From assembly GCF_000385925.1 (NCBI RefSeq), contig NC_021175.1, forward strand, positions 875,501 through 939,500: a DNA stretch of 64,000 bases, read 5' to 3'. Position numbers and translations under genes: made by a program. This DNA comes from Streptococcus cristatus AS 1.3089. GTDB taxonomy: Bacteria > Bacillota > Bacilli > Lactobacillales > Streptococcaceae. Positions 9,074 through 17,962 of this stretch are shown here, one piece after another (within the stretch, counting starts at the first letter, position 1; each line of letters opens with the position of its first letter). A model generated the notes under the pieces. That model was given only the letters and a program-made list of their open reading frames with translations, was not told the origin of the DNA and did no database searches.

Positions 9074-9807
9074 CAAATTTCATGGGATTTTCAGAATTTT
9101 TCATGCAGAATTCGATTCTTGTTTTGACTTTGCTGGCTCATGTGCTAGCTGATTTTCAGCTGCAAAGTTAGAAGATGGCTGATCTCAAAAGCCGGCGGTT
9201 AAATTTTTTGATTCTCAACTTGGGAATCGTTCTCTTGCCTCTGTTGCTCTTGGGGATCATTTTACCTAAGCATCTGCTATATTTCGGCTTGGTCTGGCTC
9301 AGCCATGCGCTTATTGATTTCTTGAAGTATAGGTTGAATTCTTTAATTGTCCGTCACCATTCTAAAAAGTCTGCCTTTTTACTGGATCAGCTCTTGCATC
9401 TGATGAGCATTTTTGCTCTTTATTTTCTCTTAGGGCAGCAGCAAATTCCAGCTCCTAATTGGCTGTCTGAGCGCTATCTCATGCTGCAGGCTCTCTTTTT
9501 CTTCGCCCTTACTGGTAAGCCAGTCAATATCCTCTTTAAACTTTTCTTCAGCAAGTATCAGGCAGGGGAAGACAGTGGAGAGACTATTGCGGGGGCTGGT
9601 GCTATGATTGGGATTTTGGAGCGCTTGATTATGGGACTTTCCCTTATTTTCGGACAATTTACAGCGATTGGATTGGTCTTCACAGCCAAATCTATCGCTC
9701 GCTATAATAAAATTTCTGAAAGCCAGTCCTTTGCAGAATACTATCTGATTGGCTCACTCTTTAGCATGATCAGTGTTTTACTGACTTATGGCTTGCTTTA
9801 TTGGTAA
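9070..9807 (+). pseudogene. DUF3307 membrane protein with internal amber codon
   Basis: Translation from the ATG overlapping satD gives MTNFMGFSEFFMQNSILVLT, then LLAHVLADFQLQS followed by TAG at 9169-9171. The same frame continues QKMADLKSR-like (KMADLKSRRLNFLILNLGIV) to 9807 without another stop, so a single C-to-T change of a CAG codon best explains the interruption. The intact protein would be about 245 residues with several membrane helices; HVLADFQLQ and HALIDFLKYR are DUF3307 signatures. It is probably the counterpart of satE next to satD. Translation could restart at the ATG at 9175, but no good ribosome site is present. Confidence 0.8.
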
Positions 9808-9812
9808 TAAAA

Positions 9813-9842
9813 ACTGAGGCTGGGATATAATTCTCAGTCTTT
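9813..9842 (+). terminator. Terminator after DUF3307 gene
   Basis: ACTGAG (9813-9818) pairs with CTCAGT (9833-9838) and is followed by CTTT, a short weak terminator just after the stop. Confidence 0.5.
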
Positions 9843-9881
9843 ACTTTGATTCTTATTTTCTATAAAGAAAGGAGAAGGCAC

Positions 9882-10463
9882 ATGGCCAAAAACCTAGAAG
9901 ATATGTCTTTAGAAGAATTATGGCAACTATTCCCGATTTTCTTAGAGGAGCACAATAAGGACTGGACAGCTTGGTATACGGAGGAAAGCAGAAGAATACA
10001 AAGTTTTTTGCCAGCAAATCAGTTGTATAAAATGCATCATATTGGTTCTACATCTATTGAGGGGATATGGGCTAAGCCGATTATTGATATTCTTTTAGAA
10101 ATTCCTCGAAGTGAAGATATGGAGAGCATTAAGAGCGAATTGCTGGAGCATGGCTACCTGCTTATGTCAGAGTCAGAAGGCCGCATGTCTTTTAACAAGG
10201 GCTATACGCTGCAAGGCTTTGCTGAACGAGTTTTCCACTTGCATCTTCGCTACTACGGAGACCATGATGAACTCTATTTTCGAGACTATCTGAAAGACCA
10301 TCCAGCTGTCGCCAAAGACTACGAGCAGTTGAAATTAATCTTATGGAAAAACTACGAGCACAATCGTGATGCTTATACGGCTGCTAAAACGGATTTCATT
10401 AGACAGTACACTCAAAAGGCCCACAAGCTTTATGAGGGAAGGTATGACGACAAGCTCGCATAA
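9882..10463 (+). CDS. GrpB family protein
   Basis: The start is the ATG at 9882 (MAKNLEDMSLEELWQLFPIF) with AAAGGAG at 9868-9874; longer in-frame starts lack a ribosome site. The 193-residue protein belongs to the GrpB/UPF0157 family, with a nucleotidyltransferase-like fold: HHIGSTSIEGIWAKPIIDIL (about 49-68) is the family signature, and FHLHLRYYGDHDELYFRDYL the second conserved block. GrpB members often act on or near coenzyme A or dephospho-CoA in other species, but the activity here is not assignable. It appears monocistronic. Confidence 0.88.
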   Translation: MAKNLEDMSLEELWQLFPIFLEEHNKDWTAWYTEESRRIQSFLPANQLYKMHHIGSTSIEGIWAKPIIDILLEIPRSEDMESIKSELLEHGYLLMSESEGRMSFNKGYTLQGFAERVFHLHLRYYGDHDELYFRDYLKDHPAVAKDYEQLKLILWKNYEHNRDAYTAAKTDFIRQYTQKAHKLYEGRYDDKLA

Positions 10464-10611
10464 GCTGGAACTCCCGCAAATCAATCACGTTTTGTTTTAA
10501 ATAGAACAAAATCGCGCAGCAGCTGGATAAATTCGTTATAAAACATATTCGTGATAATATAATTCGGTTTAAATGATATGATGTGATTTAAATTGAATAC
10601 AATTCCTTTAT

Positions 10612-10640
10612 TTGTCTACAAATAACAGAAATGTTATAAT
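10612..10640 (+). promoter_or_regulatory. Promoter of secreted DUF915 hydrolase
   Basis: TTGTCT (approximately 10612-10617), 17-base spacer, TATAAT (10635-10640); start codon 30 bases downstream. The rest of the AT-rich gap 10464-10611 holds nothing I can name. Confidence 0.7.
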
Positions 10641-10669
10641 ACTAATCTATACAAGATAGGAGGTGGAAA

Positions 10670-11521
10670 ATGAATAAACGATCTATCATTGCACTCTCAA
10701 CTTTTCTGTTTGTTGTTCTTGTTACTTTATTTCTAGTGTCCAAGCTACAAACAAGAGAGTTAAATAGTAGGGACTATATTCAATCAAGGACTCCGACATT
10801 ATTTTTCCATGGTTATGGCTCAAGTGCTAATGCTGAAAAGCATATGGTAGAGGCAGCTAGGCAAGCTGGAGTTACTCAAACCATCATCACAGCTACAGTT
10901 GATAGTCATGCTCAAGTAACCTTTAAAGGAGATATACCAAAAGATGCTATCAATCCAATTGTCATGGTTGAGTTCGAGGACAATCGAAATGCTAATTATG
11001 CCCAAGACGGAGAATATGCAGCAGCAGTTGTTCGAAAGTTGCAAGCAAAATATGCTTTCAAAAAGATGAATTTTGTCTCGCATTCTATGGGAAATATGTC
11101 TATTTTATTTTACCTATTAGAGCACGCTCAGAATGAAGAGTTTCCAAAGTTACAAAAGCAGGTAAATATCGCCAATCATGTCAATGGTTTGGAGGGGATG
11201 GATCTGCCAGCTAATTTGACCATTCTAGACAACCATACAGGGCAGCCTAGCGCCATGAGTAATAGCTATCAAAAACTTCTGGGCTTGCGCGAAATTTATC
11301 CGCAAGATCAAGTGGATGTTCTCAATATCTATGGAGATTTTAAAAATCAATCAGATGGTTCTGTTTTAAACGTTTCTTCTCGCAGTCTCAAGTATCTTGT
11401 AATCGACAATGCTAAGTCCTATCAGGAAAAGAGAGTGACTGGCCCTCTAGCTCAGCATAGCCAGCTGCATGAAAATCCAGAAGTAGATAGATTATTGATT
11501 GATTTTCTTTGGGGCAAATGA
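10670..11521 (+). CDS. DUF915 alpha/beta hydrolase, membrane-anchored or secreted
   Basis: The 283-residue protein has an N-terminal hydrophobic segment (about 6-24) after MNKRS, consistent with a signal anchor or signal peptide without a lipobox. The mature part is an alpha/beta hydrolase of the DUF915 type: TLFFHGYGSSANAEKHMV forms the oxyanion region and FVSHSMGNMSILFYLL carries the nucleophile serine. The likely catalytic histidine is near GPLAQHSQLHENPEVD. AGGAGG lies 7 bases before the start. The substrate is unknown; a lipase or esterase activity at the cell surface is an inference. Confidence 0.85.
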   Translation: MNKRSIIALSTFLFVVLVTLFLVSKLQTRELNSRDYIQSRTPTLFFHGYGSSANAEKHMVEAARQAGVTQTIITATVDSHAQVTFKGDIPKDAINPIVMVEFEDNRNANYAQDGEYAAAVVRKLQAKYAFKKMNFVSHSMGNMSILFYLLEHAQNEEFPKLQKQVNIANHVNGLEGMDLPANLTILDNHTGQPSAMSNSYQKLLGLREIYPQDQVDVLNIYGDFKNQSDGSVLNVSSRSLKYLVIDNAKSYQEKRVTGPLAQHSQLHENPEVDRLLIDFLWGK

Positions 11522-11690
11522 TTTTAAGAAATGCAGGCTATTCTCTGTCTATAAGAAAACTTTAAGCATTTTATACTATTTTGTTCTATGGAAAGTTTTC
11601 CTTTCCTAATTTAGTATGACAGCGCAATCCGCTGATTATAATCAAAGCTTCTCTAAAACCTTATTGTTTAGAGATAGATTGAGGAGTAAA

Positions 11691-12671
11691 ATGAAATTTA
11701 AGAAAACATTACTGACAGCAGGAGCTCTAGTAGCTACTCTCTTTACTGTATCCACCGCAGCTGCTGATACAAACGTTCAAAAAGTCATTGACGAAACCTA
11801 TGTTCAGCCTGAGTATGTCTTGGGCTATTCCTTGGATGACAGTCAAAAAGAGCAAACACTTCAGCTCTTAGGCTACAATGCATCGAGTGATTCTAAACCT
11901 CTGAAAACAATGACACCTGATGTCTATTCAAAGATTATGAATGTAGCAAATGATCCTAGTTTGCAGCTGTATTCTTCTGTTAAGATTAAGAAGTTGGGCA
12001 ACAAGAAGCCGCTTCAAGTCAAGATTGTTACGCCGCAAAACATCACCAAGGTTACAGAGGATATGTATCGCAATGCAGCAGTCACCTTGGGAGTACAGCA
12101 TGCAGAAATTACAGTAGCAGCACCTATCCCTGTGACTGGAGAAAGTGCCCTAGCTGGTATTTATTACTCGCTGGAGGAAAATGGAGCTAGTGTTCCTCAG
12201 GAAAATAAAGACTTGGCTCAGGAAGAATTAGCCGCACTTTCAAATATCAATGCTGAAAACCAAGGTAAGGAAGGCTACGATGCCGATAAGCTGAATGTGG
12301 CACTGACAGATATTAAAACAGCTGTTGCTAATGCTAAAAAGAATAACAGCAATTTGACCGAAGCTGATGTCCGTAAAATCGTTGAAGAAACACTGAAAAA
12401 TTACGGTCTCAGCAGTTCAGTCACAGCTGACCAAATTAATCTAATTATTAACTTTGCAGTAAATCTTTCAAATAGTGGAGTCATCACAAATTCTGATTTC
12501 ACAAAGACGCTCACCGACTTAAAAAACAGTATTGTTTCAAAGGCTGGCGACACATTCAATAATATCAATCTTAACTTTGATGCAAACGGACTTCTTGAAG
12601 ATGGCGGTAATTTCTTTAGCAATATCTGGAATGCAATCGTCAATTTCTTTAAGGGCCTGCTAGGTCAATAA
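11691..12671 (+). CDS. Secreted DUF1002 protein
   Basis: The start is the ATG at 11691 (GAGGAG upstream), giving 326 residues with a signal peptide MKFKKTLLTAGALVATLFTV and likely cleavage after STAAA. The body matches DUF1002 proteins: YVLGYSLDDSQKEQTLQLLG near the mature N-terminus, VTPQNITKVTEDMYRNAAVT and ITVAAPIPVTGESALAG in the middle. The C-terminal third is helical, ending with a hydrophobic FFSNIWNAIVNFFKGLLG. The family is found secreted in Gram-positive bacteria; its role is unknown. It stands alone, with a strong terminator behind it. Confidence 0.85.
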   Translation: MKFKKTLLTAGALVATLFTVSTAAADTNVQKVIDETYVQPEYVLGYSLDDSQKEQTLQLLGYNASSDSKPLKTMTPDVYSKIMNVANDPSLQLYSSVKIKKLGNKKPLQVKIVTPQNITKVTEDMYRNAAVTLGVQHAEITVAAPIPVTGESALAGIYYSLEENGASVPQENKDLAQEELAALSNINAENQGKEGYDADKLNVALTDIKTAVANAKKNNSNLTEADVRKIVEETLKNYGLSSSVTADQINLIINFAVNLSNSGVITNSDFTKTLTDLKNSIVSKAGDTFNNINLNFDANGLLEDGGNFFSNIWNAIVNFFKGLLGQ

Positions 12672-12693
12672 GACTGTCTTTAAAAATATAACA

Positions 12694-12722
12694 AAAAACC
12701 AGCTAGATTCTAGCTGGTTTTT
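12694..12722 (+). terminator. Terminator after DUF1002 gene
   Basis: A near-perfect stem AAAAACCAGCTAGA / TCTAGCTGGTTTTT, with T run; it probably works in both directions and would originally have separated this gene from convergent guaA. Confidence 0.93.
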
Positions 12723-12733
12723 GCATAGTTCTT

Positions 12734-12754
12734 ATTCCCACTCAACGGTTGCAG
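12734..12754. other. Attachment site, left; relic of guaA 3' end
   Basis: On the minus strand this stretch with its left neighbour encodes SATVEWE followed by TAA, the conserved GuaA C-terminus, but no more of guaA follows. It is a 21-bp direct repeat, 19 identical, with 32672-32692 in intact guaA (ATTCCCACTC shared at one end, GTTGCAG at the other). It is best read as the chromosomal half left behind when the element integrated. Confidence 0.85.
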
Positions 12755-12828
12755 ACTCCTTGAGAATTGCTATATAATAGGCTTTTTAAGGAGTTAGTGA
12801 TTCTTTGGTGGGGTTTTTGGTGGGAATG

Positions 12829-14067
12829 TTATTTTGAAATTGATTGGTTCCCGTTGAAATGTACTAAGCTAGAAGATGGGAAAGAAACATTAATAATTCC
12901 TACCATTTCATTAGTGATAACTTCATCAGCGCCATCCCATAGATGTGAGTAATGTTTCAATGTGATTTCAGGAGAAGAGTGTCCTAAACGTTTTGATAGA
13001 ATAAGTACAGTAGCATTTAATTCATTAATTAGTAGCGAAGCATGACTGTGTCTGAGACCTTTCGCTTGGATAGGCTTTACGTGAGCAATCTTGGCGTACC
13101 TTTTAATAATCCTTGAGATTGTAGATTTCAACATAGGTAAGCCATCGTATGAAAAGATAAAATCATTCTCGTGTCCTAGTCCAATCTTTTTTTGAGCTTT
13201 ACGCCATTTTTTTAACACATCAATAGTATCTTTATCTAAACTAATCATCCTTTTGCCGTCTTTAGTTTTCGAATGGGAATTACGAGTCCATTCTTTTTTG
13301 TTTTTAACAATAAGCATATGATGAACTCGTAGGCGTTGCTTATCAAAGTCAATATCATTCCATTGAAGGGCACAACCTTCATTTACACGTACGCCAGTCA
13401 TGAAATATACCCAAATCATCACGAAGTTTAAATGTTCATATACATCTTCAATGTAAATTTGTGAAATAACAGCTTCAAATTCGCTCTTAGTCCAATATGG
13501 GACATTACTTTTCCCTTTAGGAATTGCATTAGATTGCTTAGAAATGTTTTTTTCCACATATCCCATTTGCAAAGCATAGTCCAATGATTTCCTAAACATG
13601 CCAAAGATGAGGCTAGCATATCCTTGTGAATATCCGGCACCATCCTCATCTTGACTAGTCAGTAACCATGTTCGAAACATCTGGACTTGTTCGAGTGTAA
13701 TCGAACGAAGTGTAGTGTCACCAAAACGATCACAAAGCTGTAAAAGATTTTTCTCTCGAACTGAAAATGTGCTGTGCTCAACTGTTGTTCTATAATATGG
13801 AATATAATGTTCTTCCATAAATTGTCGATATTTCATCCGGTAGTTAGAATAACCTTGAGATTGTTGATAATCATGTTTCAGCCGAGTTAATTCCTTATAT
13901 GCTTCTGAAGCTGAATTAAATGGATTTCCGTGTTGATCTTTCCTTGATTTCTTTCGTACACGTTTCCCGGTTACTCTATCTATACCAAATTCGGTTTGAA
14001 TAAAAAATTTTCCGTCTTTGTCAGTATAGACTCCTGGAAATTTAGTTCTCTGTTGATTTTTTGGCAT
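12829..14067 (-). CDS. int: Site-specific tyrosine integrase
   Basis: The 412-residue protein starts MPKNQQRTKFPGVYTDKDGK, an AP2-like arm-binding domain (about 8-70), followed by a SAM-like core-binding domain (about 75-175) and the catalytic domain (190-385). Catalytic residues: R227 (TGVRVNEG), R339 in GLRHSHASLL, H363 (LGHSSPEIT) and the nucleophile Y373 (HYSHLW). The first histidine of the usual HxxR is K336, a variant common in this family. Its position next to the attachment site means it most likely inserts the island at guaA. Its start overlaps the DUF3173 stop by 1 base. The last codons run over the subterminal inverted repeat. Confidence 0.95.
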   Translation of the reverse strand: MPKNQQRTKFPGVYTDKDGKFFIQTEFGIDRVTGKRVRKKSRKDQHGNPFNSASEAYKELTRLKHDYQQSQGYSNYRMKYRQFMEEHYIPYYRTTVEHSTFSVREKNLLQLCDRFGDTTLRSITLEQVQMFRTWLLTSQDEDGAGYSQGYASLIFGMFRKSLDYALQMGYVEKNISKQSNAIPKGKSNVPYWTKSEFEAVISQIYIEDVYEHLNFVMIWVYFMTGVRVNEGCALQWNDIDFDKQRLRVHHMLIVKNKKEWTRNSHSKTKDGKRMISLDKDTIDVLKKWRKAQKKIGLGHENDFIFSYDGLPMLKSTISRIIKRYAKIAHVKPIQAKGLRHSHASLLINELNATVLILSKRLGHSSPEITLKHYSHLWDGADEVITNEMVGIINVSFPSSSLVHFNGNQSISK

Positions 14068-14261
14068 TATTCCTCCTTGTGAAGTGAAACACCCAAAATT
14101 TCTTCAACAGCAACGATTGGGACATGCCCTAAACGTCGATTATTATAAAAGGCATATCCCTTTTGTACCATAATTTGCTTAGCTTGTCTAATAATTGAAA
14201 TGGCAGTATAGGGATTGTAACCCATTTTAATTAAATCTTCTTTGTTCATTGTTTGTTTCAT
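14067..14261 (-). CDS. DUF3173 family small protein, excisionase-like
   Basis: The 64-residue protein MKQTMNKEDLIKMGYNPYTA... is a small helical, basic protein of the DUF3173 type, with RRLGHVPIVAVEEILGV near the end. DUF3173 genes are typically found just upstream of integrase genes in streptococcal integrative elements, and the same order occurs here with a TAATG overlap. A role as excisionase or recombination directionality factor is plausible from size and position, not proven. AAGGAGGA before the integrase start lies inside its end. Confidence 0.8.
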   Translation of the reverse strand: MKQTMNKEDLIKMGYNPYTAISIIRQAKQIMVQKGYAFYNNRRLGHVPIVAVEEILGVSLHKEE

Positions 14262-14520
14262 AATTAATAATCCTCTTGAAATTTCTAAATTTTATTGCGA
14301 TAATAGAAGTAGGTAATAGATATTATTACTAGTATATTTTGAGTTTGTTTCTGACACCGACCAAAGTTTAGAAACAAGCTCTTTTTTTGTTCTAAAAAAT
14401 TTACACATATCTATTTCCTTTCTCAAATATTAAACTCAAACTGTTTACATATAAATATATGTTAGTTGTTGTATCAAGGTTTACAGCCATAAATATAAAA
14501 AAGTTATTATTTAATTTGCG

Positions 14521-15882
14521 TTATTTTTTATTGATATCTAAATCTTTATCAGGAAATTCTTTTAAAACATGATTTCTAATTTTATTTTTTTGATTTCGAG
14601 TATTAGATTTTATAATTTCGTCGAAAATATTATTCCTATAACCTAATGGATAATCTTTTAAAACGTGTTTATATGTATGAGCCGATGTAGTATCCTTATG
14701 ACATCCTAACCCTTTTTCCCTAGCAACTTCTAGTGATTCATAAAATAGTTTAAATATATCTCGAACGTGCCAAGTAATCATTAATCCAGTCTCGTTTTTT
14801 TCAGAATAATCTTCTTCGCTATTTTGGAAGGATTCTATTATTGTTCTTTTGGTTCTAGCTTTATTTTTGAAAGGACTAATATTCGTCAATGCTATAATTT
14901 CTTCATCTAACACCAAAGGAGACAAAGTTCTAAGAGAATGGTTATTTACTTGATTAAAAAGTGCTTTAATATAATTTTTAGGACCGTGTTTGTTATATAC
15001 ATCTTGAATCACTTTTTTAGTTTTAATACTTGATTCTTCAATTAACTTTATGTACACATTTATTGTTGAATGAAGTTTTGTTTCCAAATATTCTATCAAT
15101 TGTGCATCATTCAGCAAATCTAAGGAATTGGTTCCCAAAAATTTTTCTATTTTATTTTTCTTTAATACTAGTTCAAATCTTTGGACATTAATATTATCTA
15201 GTTTTGAACCATTTCTTCTGATTTGTCCTTTTCTTTTTGCTTTTTCAATTTTATCGTAAGTAACAGTTAATTCTTCATTACTAATCTTACAACTCAAAAT
15301 TGGATAGTCATAGTTGTTCTTTTTACTTTTCTCATTTCCAAAATTAGGAGGGTTTCCTGATGAAAGACATTTGTGTAGAAAACTTCTGAGCTGTAGGTTT
15401 GGAGTTTTATCAAAGGCAATAGTATAAGCAAGTTCAATTTCGAGAAAGAGGGCAGTCGAGTATGTAATGATAATACCGTAATTATTTTTAATAAAATCGA
15501 TTGCGTTTGCTAATCTATTTTTAATCCCCTCAATACCAACCGTTTCGAAATTTAAACCTCCGTGAATTAATTCAATGTAACAGTAGGGTGTTTTAAAATC
15601 TGATGTATCAAAAGAAATAGTGATTTTCCCAAAAAATTCTGATTTAATATCTAAACCAAGTAACTCTCCATCTATAGAGGTTTTTAGATTACATGAACTG
15701 TCCTGCTTTAAATTCTTAATTTCTACACGCTCTACAGAAAAATCCTGTAGGGATACTTTACATTTATCTATTCCAGCAAAACAAGACTTTGATGAGAGAA
15801 CCTCTAATATACTATTTTCATTATTGATTTTTTCTTCTAAACGTCTTTCCTTTTCTTCCGGTGTTAATTTTCTTCTAGCCAT
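14521..15882 (-). CDS. Putative replication initiator-like protein of the island
   Basis: I do not recognise this 453-residue protein with certainty. It starts MARRKLTPEEKERRLEEKIN, with a charged helix, then a mixed alpha/beta region. Segments LTVTYDKIEKAKRKGQIRRN (about 210-229) and VQRFELVLKKNKIEKFLG resemble the YDK and RFE blocks of filamentous-phage/plasmid rolling-circle initiators, and the gene order Rep-DUF3173-integrase is common in small streptococcal elements. A clear HUH metal motif is not visible, so this is a weak assignment. GAAAGGAAC precedes the start. The 260-bp gap to the DUF3173 gene (14262-14520) is AT-rich without a recognisable feature. Confidence 0.4.
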   Translation of the reverse strand: MARRKLTPEEKERRLEEKINNENSILEVLSSKSCFAGIDKCKVSLQDFSVERVEIKNLKQDSSCNLKTSIDGELLGLDIKSEFFGKITISFDTSDFKTPYCYIELIHGGLNFETVGIEGIKNRLANAIDFIKNNYGIIITYSTALFLEIELAYTIAFDKTPNLQLRSFLHKCLSSGNPPNFGNEKSKKNNYDYPILSCKISNEELTVTYDKIEKAKRKGQIRRNGSKLDNINVQRFELVLKKNKIEKFLGTNSLDLLNDAQLIEYLETKLHSTINVYIKLIEESSIKTKKVIQDVYNKHGPKNYIKALFNQVNNHSLRTLSPLVLDEEIIALTNISPFKNKARTKRTIIESFQNSEEDYSEKNETGLMITWHVRDIFKLFYESLEVAREKGLGCHKDTTSAHTYKHVLKDYPLGYRNNIFDEIIKSNTRNQKNKIRNHVLKEFPDKDLDINKK

Positions 15883-15970
15883 TCTATTAAGTTCCTTTCA
15901 CATAGTATTTTGGTAAAGTATGTTGTTTGGGCTAAGATCAACATCTTTTTCTAAAGGTTAGTTTATTTTA

Positions 15971-15982
15971 TTAAGTTTCCAT
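15971..15982 (-). other. Minimal leader ORF (ATG GAA ACT TAA) with ideal ribosome site
   Basis: On the minus strand AAGGAGG (15990-15996) is followed after 7 bases by ATG GAA ACT TAA. It lies between the 16-bp motif at 16013 and the 453-residue gene 90 bp downstream. It could be a remnant of a lost gene or a tiny leader; no function is claimed. Confidence 0.3.
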
Positions 15983-16012
15983 TTATTTACCTCCTTATTT
16001 TTTTACATTAGT

Positions 16013-16028
16013 TAGTATGCCACAAATC
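16013..16028 (-). promoter_or_regulatory. 16-bp promoter-like motif, copy 1
   Basis: Minus strand GATTTGTGGCATACTA, identical to copy 3 (18134-18149) and one base from copy 2 (17892-17907). TGGCATACT fits an extended -10 box, and a strong ribosome site follows 17 bases downstream, as in copy 3. It is probably the promoter, possibly overlapped by an operator, for the replication-like gene. Confidence 0.5.
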
Positions 16029-16074
16029 TTTCCGAAAACGCCTAAAAAAAAAATGGGATTTTTTTTTAAAAAAC

Positions 16075-16099
16075 AAAAAAAACACTCAATTAAGAGTGC
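16075..16099 (-). terminator. Terminator for the minus-strand recombinase gene
   Basis: On the minus strand GCACTC-TTAATT-GAGTG is followed by a run of eight T (plus-strand A run 16075-16082). It lies about 200 bases downstream of the recombinase stop at 16298. The rest of the gap 16100-16297 is AT-rich and shows nothing else I can name. Confidence 0.7.
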
Positions 16100-16297
16100 T
16101 TTAAAAACGCGTCGTAACAAGGTTTTGAAGGAAAAAGTAAGTTTTTATCTACTTTATTTATTTTCTAAAAAAATTTTTTTATTTTTCATTTAAATTTAGG
16201 ATGTTGAGAAAAAGATCAATACTTTCAGTACGATTTTTATTTAGTTGAATTTTTTAATTTTAATGAGAGATATATCATAATGTTTGGAAAAAGTTAC

Positions 16298-17309
16298 TTA
16301 GTTTGCTTGTGCGATTAACTTATATGCATAGGATTTTTGAAACTCTTCTGGTCGATTGTGTCCGAGAGCACGTGATACAATTAAACAAGCCTTTCGATCA
16401 AGGACAACACCTTTTAATTCGCCTCGTAGATAAATTTTTTCTTTTTTTATCTTTGATATCTTTGGGATCTCGCGCAACAAGAAGATAAAGACGTTTTGCG
16501 TATTCTGCACGATATTTATGAGGTTTTAAAGCAGTTGGAACTTGAAACACACGCTTTTTACCAGCTAGTTTAAATTCTTCAACAAGCCTCTCTAATTCTT
16601 CTTTGTCTCGTGTAATAATCGGAACCCAACGATCTCGTGCTCCTTTTGATTTATGCTTTTTACCAATGATTTTAAGATAGTATCGACCATCTTCACGTTG
16701 ATGTAGAGAATCACCTGTAATAGCTTTTAATTCATTTTTACGTAACCCAGTGGCAGATACGATTGAGAACCAGCGATTATTTGTTTCTTCAGACATCCTG
16801 TCTTCATTAGACTTCAAACGATTATTCTTTTTGTCGGCTCGATATCGAATATCCGTTGCAATAAAAGCGGTAGAAGGTACTCCTAAAACTTTGGCTAATG
16901 CTGCTTTATAGGTTGACTGGGTTGGAGCAGAAAGCCCTAATTTCTTACAATGTTCTAAGTATTGATTCACTAAGTCAATCCATCCCTCAATATCGTTAGA
17001 TTTATCAAGAGCTTCTAAATCTTCGGCAGTAGCTGTTGCGGCAACAAAGGAAGCGAATCTGCTCCAGGAACCAGCGTAGTTATGAAGAGTGCGGTCGGTA
17101 TGGATTAAATGAATGTCCTCTCCCGTTTTTTTGGATTCATTGCGCTTGATACCCTTTCCTTTTTTAAAGCGCGTGACTAGATTAGTTAGTCCTTTTGATT
17201 GGACGAATTGTTTACGGCCTTCGAAAGTAGTTAGAGAATCTATCTGTTGTTTCTTAGCTTTCTCTTTAGCTTCTCGTCGTTCAGCACGACTACGTCTCTT
17301 CTTTGCCAT
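16298..17309 (-). pseudogene. Second tyrosine recombinase, frameshifted
   Basis: Translation from the ATG at 17309 (MAKKRRSRAERREAKEKAKK; GAAAGGA upstream) gives a basic N-terminus, a core-binding-like region and a recombinase catalytic part: TGLRKNELKAITG with the first arginine and PHKYRAEYA as the HxxR box. After DPKDIKDKK the frame is lost; the other frame continues EKIYLRGELKGVVLDRKACL and SRALGHNRPEEFQKSYAYKL with the second histidine and the tyrosine. The break is at a T7 run, 16442-16448 on the plus strand; T6 would restore one protein of about 336 residues. It is not the integrase of the attachment site by position, and its substrate is unknown. Confidence 0.75.
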
Positions 17310-17753
17310 AGTTCTTTCCTTTCTATATGTATATTGTCTACTTTTAAAGAAGATCTTAAGAAAAATCTTAAGGTCTTTTTTATTCAAGTTGAAGTAGTGC
17401 AGTGACTTAAGCTTATATTCACTGATGTAGTATCTTCCCTTTGCTGAGGGCGCTTCTTAATTGATGGCTAAGAAGATAACCAAGTCATTTTACAACATGA
17501 CAAGTTGACTCAATTCAAATAAGATGTAGAGTTCCATCTTGCAGATAAAAATCTGTTGTTTTTTCTTGTTAGTCTTTTTCAGGTTTAAATCCTCTGAATT
17601 TAGCGACTGAGCTAAGCTAGTTTTTGTATTTGATTTTAAGACTTTTGTTATTTACTTTAGTTTTTATACTTTGATTTTTTACTTTGTTATGATCTAAAAA
17701 AGATTTTTTTAAACTGCCATTGACATTTCTTTTATTATCTATACATTTCTTTT

Positions 17754-17813
17754 TTAGTTAATGAAATACAAAACTGGTTCTTTCCTAACCCAGCTTAAAC
17801 CTACTGTTTCCAC
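17754..17813 (-). CDS. Possible 19-codon leader peptide
   Basis: A GTG start 7 bases after AAAGGAGGT (17821-17829) opens a short frame reading METVGLSWVRKEPVLYFIN (GTG read as Met) before TAA. It follows the promoter-like motif copy 2 and a terminator-like hairpin. The next minus-strand gene, the second recombinase, begins about 450 bases downstream. The peptide matches nothing I know. It may be a leader in an attenuation control region or a relic. Confidence 0.35.
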   Translation of the reverse strand: METVGLSWVRKEPVLYFIN

Positions 17814-17836
17814 GATAGCTACCTCCTTTCAAACAT

Positions 17837-17861
17837 AAAAAACGTAGCTATATTAGTTACG
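17837..17861 (-). terminator. Terminator-like hairpin between promoter motif and leader ORF
   Basis: On the minus strand CGTAACTA-ATA-TAGCTACG (one mismatch) followed by six T. It lies downstream of the promoter-like motif at 17892-17907 and only 8 bases upstream of the ribosome site of the 19-codon ORF, so it would end transcription before that ORF unless prevented: an attenuator layout. Confidence 0.5.
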
Positions 17862-17891
17862 TCTCTACTCAATCAATTATTTATATATTAT

Positions 17892-17907
17892 TAGTATGCC
17901 ATAAATC
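17892..17907 (-). promoter_or_regulatory. 16-bp promoter-like motif, copy 2
   Basis: Minus strand GATTTATGGCATACTA, one difference from the copies at 16013 and 18134. It lies at the head of the 580-bp region 17310-17891, in which I otherwise see only the hairpin and short ORF listed and AT-rich filler. Confidence 0.5.
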
Positions 17908-17962
17908 ATAAAATAAAAAAATTAGGATAAGGTTTTTTTACGTTATTCACTTTTACCTAGTA

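Noticed and set aside
12767-12952. Plus-strand ORF of 61 codons over the left island end
   Set aside because: It lies across the attachment region and antisense to the integrase 3' end; no ribosome site.
16111-16123. GTCGTAACAAGGT, identical to a conserved segment near the 3' end of 16S rRNA
   Set aside because: Flanking bases have no rRNA similarity or structure; taken as chance in a non-coding stretch.
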